Origin: RZYY01 sp036794825 | Lineage (GTDB): Bacteria > Bacteroidota > Bacteroidia > Bacteroidales > 4484-276 | NCBI GenBank assembly: GCA_036794825.1 | Contig: DAIRGA010000011.1 | Location: forward strand, 1-64,000 | DNA: 64,000 nucleotides | Direction of reading: 5' to 3' | Shown here: positions 58,300 through 64,000 of the stretch, piece by piece | Numbering within the stretch: the first letter of the stretch is position 1 | How the letters are laid out: every line of letters begins with the position of its first letter | The notes under the pieces: generated by a model | Databases searched by the model: none | What the model saw: the letters and a program-made list of their open reading frames with translations, nothing else | Told to the model about the DNA's origin: nothing | Translations under genes and position numbers: made by a program

Positions 58300-60105
58300 T
58301 TATTTTCTGGAAAACGGATTGTAGGCCTTACCGCCACCGGTAAATCCTGCATTTTTGTAAAACTCAACGAAGGTAAGACGCATCGGATGTACAAAGGCGC
58401 CCAGGGTAGCCATGAAGATGTTCAGTCCATGCCCGATCAGCAGGATAATTATCATCACAATCTGGCTCACAACCGGTGTATCACCACTCATTTGTGTGGC
58501 AAGGTCGTTAAATACGTAGCCAAGAATACCGCTGGATACGCCAAGGGCAAACAACCGTATATAGGATAACAGGTCGCCGAGGACACCGGTTGCTATGGAG
58601 TAAACTTCCCAGATACCGCCGCCGAAATTGACGAAGACGTTTTTGCCGGGATTATTGAAAAATAATATCAGAACTCCGGAAATGCCGAGGACTACCCACA
58701 TCAGAATACCCATGATTGCATTGTTTTCTTCGGTTTTAAGGCCAAAGACTACTGCAAGACCAATAATCATTATCACCCAGCCGATGGTAGTGAGTGCATA
58801 TGGTAATCCACTCTGCTTTATCTGGTTAGCCGCTTTGATGATCATACCGTAAACAATCTGGACAGCACCAAGTACCAGGGCAAAATTGAACATCTGGTTG
58901 GAGTCGAGCATAAACGCACGGAGGCTTTGCATCCATTGCAATTTGCCGCCATCAATCATCTCGATTAGATTCATGCCGAAAAATGTTCCGGAGATGATGC
59001 CGAAAATCACTGTTATGCTTCCCAGCCAGGTCAGAAGGGTGAGAACCGGTTTCATATCGGCGCTCACTTTTTTCCTGAAAAGGAATGCGCCAATAAGGAA
59101 CAAGAGGCCATAACCGGCATCTCCCAGGCAAAAGCCAAAGAAAAGCATGAAGAAGGGAGCAAAGAAGGGGGTAAGATCTATCTCGCCATATTTGGGTAAT
59201 GAATACATCTTCCCGATTGGCTCGAATAGTTTGCTGAAACTATTGTTTTTCAGCATGATGGGTACTTTATCGGTAGGTTCAGGGTCAGAAGTGATGTAGA
59301 ATACCTCTTTGGAAGAGAGGAATTCGTTCAGCTTCTCGGTTTTCGAAACCGGTGTCCAGCCTTCCACAATCATCAGCCTGTCGGCAGCTTCAAGCCCGGT
59401 GTTCCGGATTACTTTCTTGAACGAAATCTTGTTATCCATTTCATTCCGCGCCTTCTGAAGAATTGGAATGAACATCCTTGCATTGTCGTTGAAATGGCTT
59501 TCGATCTCATGCATTCTTGCCGTAAGGGTCTTCTTTTCTTCCATCACATCGGAAACCGAGCGATCGGGTGCCTTTACCTCTTCAGCATCTATTTCAATTT
59601 TTTCGCCCTCACGCTGAACTATGACGAAAAATGTAGTTCCTTCGTGTTTGCTGATCACTTCAAGGTTGAACTCCTGCTGCCAGGATTCCTGGAACTTCCT
59701 TTCCGAAACTTCGTAAAAACGAATGTAAAACCCATTGTCCTCCAGACGCTTAAGGTCTTCTTTAGAAAAATCTCCCCAGGGTAGGATGGATCGGTAAATT
59801 TTATCGAGTGCGGCAATCCGTTGTTTCAGCGATTCGCTTTCCGACTGCATATGAAGTATGGAATTGAGGATGGCATCTGCATCCGTTTCGGTGGATGTTG
59901 GTTTGGCATCATTCTCCTTCAATTTCAGGTACTTGATCATCTTATCAAACTGCTGCAGCCGCATAATTTCGCCGGCAGTTTTTTCGTCTGGTTCAATGCC
60001 TTTGTCCACCACATCAACCACTCCAAGTTCCTGCATATCCACCAGGAACTGGTGATAATCCGGGTTATGGATCAGGAAGGCATATTTTTTCATTGGAATT
60101 ATCAT
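58300..60105 (-). CDS. ntpI: V-type ATPase subunit I (a-subunit)
   Basis: The 601-residue product has an N-terminal cytosolic part (~1-320) rich in coiled-coil helices and EL-motifs, followed by seven or eight transmembrane helices (~320-600). Typical pieces are PMLKNNSFSKLFEPIGKMYS, YGEIDLTPFFAPFFMLFFGF and GDAGYGLLF, and near the end GDLLSYIRLFALGVSSGILG with the stator Arg. ATG 60105 overlaps the stop of subunit D by one base (TGATG), meaning coupled translation. It forms the ion half-channels with the K ring. Confidence 0.92.
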   Translation of the reverse strand: MIIPMKKYAFLIHNPDYHQFLVDMQELGVVDVVDKGIEPDEKTAGEIMRLQQFDKMIKYLKLKENDAKPTSTETDADAILNSILHMQSESESLKQRIAALDKIYRSILPWGDFSKEDLKRLEDNGFYIRFYEVSERKFQESWQQEFNLEVISKHEGTTFFVIVQREGEKIEIDAEEVKAPDRSVSDVMEEKKTLTARMHEIESHFNDNARMFIPILQKARNEMDNKISFKKVIRNTGLEAADRLMIVEGWTPVSKTEKLNEFLSSKEVFYITSDPEPTDKVPIMLKNNSFSKLFEPIGKMYSLPKYGEIDLTPFFAPFFMLFFGFCLGDAGYGLLFLIGAFLFRKKVSADMKPVLTLLTWLGSITVIFGIISGTFFGMNLIEMIDGGKLQWMQSLRAFMLDSNQMFNFALVLGAVQIVYGMIIKAANQIKQSGLPYALTTIGWVIMIIGLAVVFGLKTEENNAIMGILMWVVLGISGVLILFFNNPGKNVFVNFGGGIWEVYSIATGVLGDLLSYIRLFALGVSSGILGYVFNDLATQMSGDTPVVSQIVMIIILLIGHGLNIFMATLGAFVHPMRLTFVEFYKNAGFTGGGKAYNPFSRK

Positions 60106-60710
60106 CAGGCAGCCTCGCTTTCTTTTTGTTCCATACGACTTTTCACGATCTTTTGCGCTGATTTGGAGAGGTTTTCTTCATCTTCCATAAAGCGTTTGAT
60201 TTTGAGTATGGCCTCTTCGTAGCCGGGAATCTGAACTTTTTCGTAAAGGTTTACCTTTTGAGTGGTTTTCTTTCTTGCGAAGTCGAGGAGTTCGGTCTTT
60301 CGTTCAAAAACATCCCGCTCGAGGGCAATGTGCGCCAGTTCACGGATCACGCTGATTCCTTCAGGATACCAGGTTGGATTTTTGAAAAGACTGAAGTCCT
60401 TGATTTCGAACTCTATGCCTTCGAGAATCGGAGTTTTAACACCAGCAATCTTTTTGACCGAAAGTCTGACATCTTTGATCGAAACCAGGTCAGGTTTAAA
60501 TTCGTTCCAGAGGCGGAGAGTGTTGTCGCTGGCCGTAATTTTTTCATCCAGCAATGAATCAAGGCGGGCAGCTTCATCTTTGGCTTTTTTCACCTCAATC
60601 CTCAGCGCTGCCTCCTTGTTTTTGAGCGTCGGGAGGGCGTTGATGCGGATCTTCAACTGCTTGTTGAGATGCTGGAGTGACGTTTTGTTATAATGAAATT
60701 TTATCGCCAT
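60105..60710 (-). CDS. ntpD: V-type ATPase subunit D
   Basis: The 201-residue product is predicted to be a long antiparallel coiled coil: KFHYNKTSLQHLNKQLKIRI, LRIEVKKAKDEAARLD and FARKKTTQKVNLYEKVQIPG. This layout and the conserved NLYEKVQIP piece near the C-terminus match subunit D, the central rotor stalk. It lies between B (34 bases upstream) and I (1-base overlap). Confidence 0.9.
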   Translation of the reverse strand: MAIKFHYNKTSLQHLNKQLKIRINALPTLKNKEAALRIEVKKAKDEAARLDSLLDEKITASDNTLRLWNEFKPDLVSIKDVRLSVKKIAGVKTPILEGIEFEIKDFSLFKNPTWYPEGISVIRELAHIALERDVFERKTELLDFARKKTTQKVNLYEKVQIPGYEEAILKIKRFMEDEENLSKSAQKIVKSRMEQKESEAA

Positions 60711-60744
60711 AATCTATTTCTGTTGCCGCATTTTTACTGGAAGG

Positions 60745-62070
60745 TTATTCGTCTTTTGACCAGTACTGATCAACAAATTCTTTTTTGATGCTGACTTCGG
60801 CAGGTGAGAAATATTTACCAAAAAGTTGCCAGGTTTTGTCGAGCATCTCTTCGCCACTGATATTCACATCGATAGCCAGAATGTCGTTGGAGTAATGTTT
60901 GGCAAAGTCGAGAGCGCGCTCGTCAAAATCAGTGAGGTCGAAACCGTTTTCGAGTTTGGTTTTTGCGTTGGCAGCCTCAGCATATAGCTTGATGGCGGCG
61001 TTCATTACCTGGGCGTGATCTTTTCGTGTATCTTTTCCGATTACGTTCTGCTTCAAACGCGAGAGACTTCTGAACGGGTCAACGATAACTTTGGCAATAT
61101 CGGTATCACGGCGTAGAAACAGCTGACCTTCAGTAATATAGCCGGTATTGTCAGGAATAGCGTGTGTGATGTCTCCACCCGAAAGCGTAGTTACAGCGAT
61201 GATGGTGATAGATCCACCTGCCGGGAACTGGACCGCTTTTTCATAGATTTTTGCAAGGTCGCTGTATAACGAGCCGGGCATACTGTCCTTCGAAGGGATT
61301 TGATCCATGCGGTTGGAAACGATACTGAGTGCATCGGCGTATAGTGTCATGTCGGTAAGCAGCACAAGTACGGTCTCATTTTTTTCGACGGCAAAATATT
61401 CAGCAGCTGTCAGCGCCATGTCGGGGATGAGCAATCGCTCAACCGGTGGGTCATCGGTGGTATTTACAAAACTGATAATCCTGTCGAGGGCGCCGGCATT
61501 GTCGAAAATGTTTTTATAAAAAAGGTAGTCATCATTGGTCAGACCCATTCCGCCGAGGATAATTTTATCGGCCTTAGCACGCAGCGCCACAATGGCCATT
61601 ACCTGGTTGTAAGGCTGGTCGGGATCGGCAAAAAACGGAATTTTCTGGCCGGTAACCAGCGAGTTGTTGAGGTCAATCCCTGCAATCCCGGTAAATATCA
61701 TGTTACTGGGTTTTTTACGCTGCACGGGATTTACCGATGGGCCACCAATCTCTATTTCCGTTCCTTCCACCTCAGGGCCTCCGTCTATAGGAAGTCCGTA
61801 AGCGTTGAAAAAGCGTCCGGCAAGGTCATCGCTGACTTTCAGGGTCGGCGCTTTGCCAAGGAAGGTAACTTCTGCGTTACTGGGAATCCCCTCTGTACCT
61901 CCAAAAACCTGAAGTGTAACAACGTCGCCGATGATTTTTACTACCTGGGCAAGCCTTCCGTTTACGAGAGCCAGTTCGTCATAACCAACATCTTTAGCTT
62001 GAAGCGAGCAGGTAGCTTTGGTAATCTGTGTAAGCTTGGTATAAATCTTTTGAAATGCCTGAGTTTCCAT
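60745..62070 (-). CDS. ntpB: V-type ATPase subunit B
   Basis: The 441-residue non-catalytic nucleotide-binding subunit starts METQAFQKIYTKLTQIT. It has LAGRFFNAYGLPIDGGPEVE, SNMIFTGIAGIDLNNSLVTG and QKIPFFADPDQPYNQVMAIV in place of a P-loop, DMTLYADALSIVSNRM and PDNTGYITEGQLFLRRD. It forms the A3B3 head with subunit A, 23 bases upstream. Confidence 0.95.
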   Translation of the reverse strand: METQAFQKIYTKLTQITKATCSLQAKDVGYDELALVNGRLAQVVKIIGDVVTLQVFGGTEGIPSNAEVTFLGKAPTLKVSDDLAGRFFNAYGLPIDGGPEVEGTEIEIGGPSVNPVQRKKPSNMIFTGIAGIDLNNSLVTGQKIPFFADPDQPYNQVMAIVALRAKADKIILGGMGLTNDDYLFYKNIFDNAGALDRIISFVNTTDDPPVERLLIPDMALTAAEYFAVEKNETVLVLLTDMTLYADALSIVSNRMDQIPSKDSMPGSLYSDLAKIYEKAVQFPAGGSITIIAVTTLSGGDITHAIPDNTGYITEGQLFLRRDTDIAKVIVDPFRSLSRLKQNVIGKDTRKDHAQVMNAAIKLYAEAANAKTKLENGFDLTDFDERALDFAKHYSNDILAIDVNISGEEMLDKTWQLFGKYFSPAEVSIKKEFVDQYWSKDE

Positions 62071-62093
62071 TATCTCTAATATTTTTTTGCTGT

Positions 62094-63863
62094 TTAAACT
62101 GAGGCTGTTTGAGCCACTCTGCGCTGATCCAATAATTCTTCCAGCTGATTTTCAAATTTTTTGAATTCTTCCGACTCAAATTTGGAGTAATTCATCTGTT
62201 TCAGAAGGTTGATTACCTGCCTGAAGTATTTGTTCACCTCGTCGAAGGTGTCGAAATCATACTGATCTTTAACCAGGTTGATGATGATGTTCATCATGTA
62301 TTTCTGGCGGGCAATCGGTGTTGAAGAGTCAATTTCGTCAAAAGCATCCTGCTGGAGGATCACATAATCAAACACTTCGGCTTTCCAGAAGCGAAGGTGA
62401 TAGTCAATAGGTACGCCGTCGTCGCCAAGGATGTTGATCTGCTCGTAGGCCTCTTTACCGCGTATAAGCAGGTTTTTGGCAAACAAAAGGTGGTTGAGCC
62501 ATTCGGGTGATACATTTCCACTAAGAAATTCGATAAATTCGTCGTATTCGAGGTACTTGGAGTAGCTTTCGATGGGGTCAACCGCCGGATAACGCTTACT
62601 GTCGGCACGTTGCTGAGAGAGAGCGTAGAAGCAGCGGGCTGCTTTTTTGGTTGACTCGGTAACCGGCTCCTTGAGGTTACCACCGGCCGGTGAAACAGCG
62701 CCGATGAAGGTGATACTTCCTGTGGTCCCGTTAGGCAAGTAAACGAAACCAGCTCTAGAGTAGAAGTTGGAGATGATTGCCGGAAGGTCCATCGGGTAGG
62801 CGTCGGGGCCGGGAAGTTCTTCCATGCGGTTCGACATTTCGCGGAGCGCCTGCGCCCAGCGTGATGTTGAATCGGCAAGGAGCAATATTTTCAGCCCCAT
62901 CGAACGATAATATTCGGCGATGGTCATTGCGGTGTAAACAGAAGCTTCGCGGGCAGCTACCGGCATGTTGGAAGTATTGGCGATGATGGTGGTGCGTTCC
63001 ATCAGTTTGCGGCCGGTACGGGGGTCATCGAGTTCGGGGAATTCGGTGAAAATTTCCACTACCTCGTTGGCACGTTCGCCACAGGCTGCAACAATAATCA
63101 TGTCAGCTTCAGCATGTTTGGAGAGTGCGTGCTGTAAAACCGTTTTTCCGGTTCCGAAAGGTCCGGGAGTAAATCCAGTTCCTCCCTCAACAATAGGATT
63201 CAATGAGTCAATGCAGCGGATACCGGTTTCCATCATTTTGAAAGGACGCGGTTTTGATTTGTAAGCCCTGATAGCAAGTTTAACCGGCCATTTTTGCACC
63301 ATCGTAACCTTGTGCTGTTTCCCGTCGTTATCAACCAGGGTAGCAATTGTGTCGCTGAGGTGGTATGTCCCGTTGCTGACTATTGACTGGATCGTGAATT
63401 TTCCTTTGAACTTGAACGGAACCATAATTTTGTGAGATATCCAGTTTTCCTGCACCTCACCGAGCCACGAACCGGCTTCCACTAAATCGCCGACTTTAGC
63501 TAGTGTTTTAAACTCCCACTTCGATTCTTCATCAAGTGGTGAGGTATATTCGCCGCGCTTCAGAAATACGCTCTTCATCTTATTGAGGTCGTTCTGAAGG
63601 CCGTCAAAGTTTTTGGAAAGGATACCGGGTCCCAGCGTGGCTTCGAGCATGTGACCGGCAAATTCCACCGTGTCTCCGACTCTCAGGTTACGGGTACTTT
63701 CGAAAACCTGAACATAAGCTTTCTGTCCCAGAACTTTGATCACCTCGGCCATCAATGGCACATTGTTCAGTTTGATGAAGCAAATCTCGTTTTGTGAGAC
63801 CGGCCCATCCACCTCAACGATTACAAGATTGGCAATTATGCCAGCTACTACTCCTTTTGTCAT
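62094..63863 (-). CDS. ntpA: V-type ATPase subunit A (catalytic)
   Basis: The 589-residue catalytic subunit has the P-loop GPFGTGKT at residues 234-241 (Lys240), GERANEVVEIFTEFPEL, the non-homologous region insert, LLADSTSRWAQALREMS, PDAYPMDLPAIISNFYSRAG and SPAGGNLKEPVTEST. ATP hydrolysis here drives ion pumping, or synthesis runs in reverse. It is the first ATPase gene inside the window; subunits E, C and F are not visible. Confidence 0.96.
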   Translation of the reverse strand: MTKGVVAGIIANLVIVEVDGPVSQNEICFIKLNNVPLMAEVIKVLGQKAYVQVFESTRNLRVGDTVEFAGHMLEATLGPGILSKNFDGLQNDLNKMKSVFLKRGEYTSPLDEESKWEFKTLAKVGDLVEAGSWLGEVQENWISHKIMVPFKFKGKFTIQSIVSNGTYHLSDTIATLVDNDGKQHKVTMVQKWPVKLAIRAYKSKPRPFKMMETGIRCIDSLNPIVEGGTGFTPGPFGTGKTVLQHALSKHAEADMIIVAACGERANEVVEIFTEFPELDDPRTGRKLMERTTIIANTSNMPVAAREASVYTAMTIAEYYRSMGLKILLLADSTSRWAQALREMSNRMEELPGPDAYPMDLPAIISNFYSRAGFVYLPNGTTGSITFIGAVSPAGGNLKEPVTESTKKAARCFYALSQQRADSKRYPAVDPIESYSKYLEYDEFIEFLSGNVSPEWLNHLLFAKNLLIRGKEAYEQINILGDDGVPIDYHLRFWKAEVFDYVILQQDAFDEIDSSTPIARQKYMMNIIINLVKDQYDFDTFDEVNKYFRQVINLLKQMNYSKFESEEFKKFENQLEELLDQRRVAQTASV

Positions 63864-63892
63864 CTGAATGATTTCGGTTTGTTGTGAACGCT

Positions 63893-64000
63893 TTATTGCT
63901 TGAGTTTAAATGCACCTTCGGCACAGGTATAAGTCCATGCCTGATCGGTTTCGCTGTATGTAAATTCGCCGGTTTCACCTGCATTCGAGCCGGCAATTTT
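63893..64000 (-). CDS. 3' end of an unidentified gene upstream of ntpA
   Basis: The last 35 codons of a minus-strand gene run in from the right edge, ending TDQAWTYTCAEGAFKLKQ then TAA at 63893-63895. The stop is 29 bases before the ntpA start, so co-transcription is possible. The segment looks like beta strands with a GEFTYSETD turn and does not obviously resemble the subunit E or DUF2764 genes usually placed here. The family is unknown because the rest lies outside. Confidence 0.6.
   Translation of the reverse strand, partial: KIAGSNAGETGEFTYSETDQAWTYTCAEGAFKLKQ

Noticed and set aside
1..64000. tRNA, rRNA, CRISPR arrays, restriction or anti-phage systems, prophage
   Set aside because: All intergenic gaps were read; none shows cloverleaf-like tRNA sequence, regular spaced repeats, or genes of these systems.

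Overview
The window reads as a chromosomal segment of a marine, sediment or anaerobic-type member of the Bacteroidota, probably Bacteroidales. Four things point there: the T9SS-type C-terminal sorting domain and gingipain-like C25 protein at 32016-35777; the many secreted or lipoprotein products with Bacteroidota-style signal peptides; a V-type ATPase with the gene order A-B-D-I-K; and repeated TAnnTTTG -7 promoter boxes just upstream of genes, with no strong Shine-Dalgarno sequences. I see no rRNA, tRNA, CRISPR array, transposase gene or phage module. Coding density is ordinary.

Layout. 1-1672 is the N-terminal part of a large secreted cohesin/PKD-like adhesin that runs off the left edge. 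1888-6569 holds a LuxR-type response regulator with a degenerate receiver, divergent from a 1278-residue GAF-GAF-receiver-receiver-ATP-grasp protein. 6696-13612 is a plus-strand run: GH31 glucosidase, nadC, YihY membrane protein, Wzx-like flippase and gpsA. 13616-17625 is a minus-strand group: glycosyltransferase, YfhO membrane protein and DUF4834 protein. 17952-23462 carries a Cys-cluster protein, a lipoprotein, a CoA-binding protein, a CoA-transferase and an M49-like peptidase.

23892-35777 is the most distinctive region. It looks like a nine-gene minus-strand operon: C25-like T9SS protein, pgsB, pgsC, pgsW-like, a duplicated-domain secreted protein, an outer-membrane barrel, an LVIVD-repeat lipoprotein, a membrane acyltransferase and a duplicated-domain lipoprotein. 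I read it as a poly-gamma-glutamate (or similar gamma-linked polymer) synthesis and surface-display locus for a Gram-negative envelope. No pgsA/capA gene is seen in the window. It is followed downstream by an unusual nested-hairpin element with 18-bp terminal inverted repeats.

36107-42860 holds a secreted EEP-family hydrolase, a Tricorn-like protease, an SDR, a CAP-SPOR protein and a small STAS-like protein. 43107-52762 holds parE, a secreted superoxide dismutase, a beta-phosphoglucomutase/GH65 fusion and a second-type DnaE polymerase. 52865-57560 holds a reductase-like Rossmann protein, a small secreted protein, a DJ-1/PfpI protein divergent from an HxlR regulator, and P5C dehydrogenase. 57796-64000 is the V-ATPase operon (K, I, D, B, A in plus-strand order) with the 3' end of another gene at the right edge.

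The two glycan modules (GH31; GH65 with beta-PGM) suggest use of alpha-glucosides. The flippase, glycosyltransferase, YfhO and pgs genes point to investment in surface polymers. The V-ATPase K subunit carries residues of a Na+-binding site. Small palindromic repeat families occur at 17781-17893, 23513-23867 and 46093-46215.
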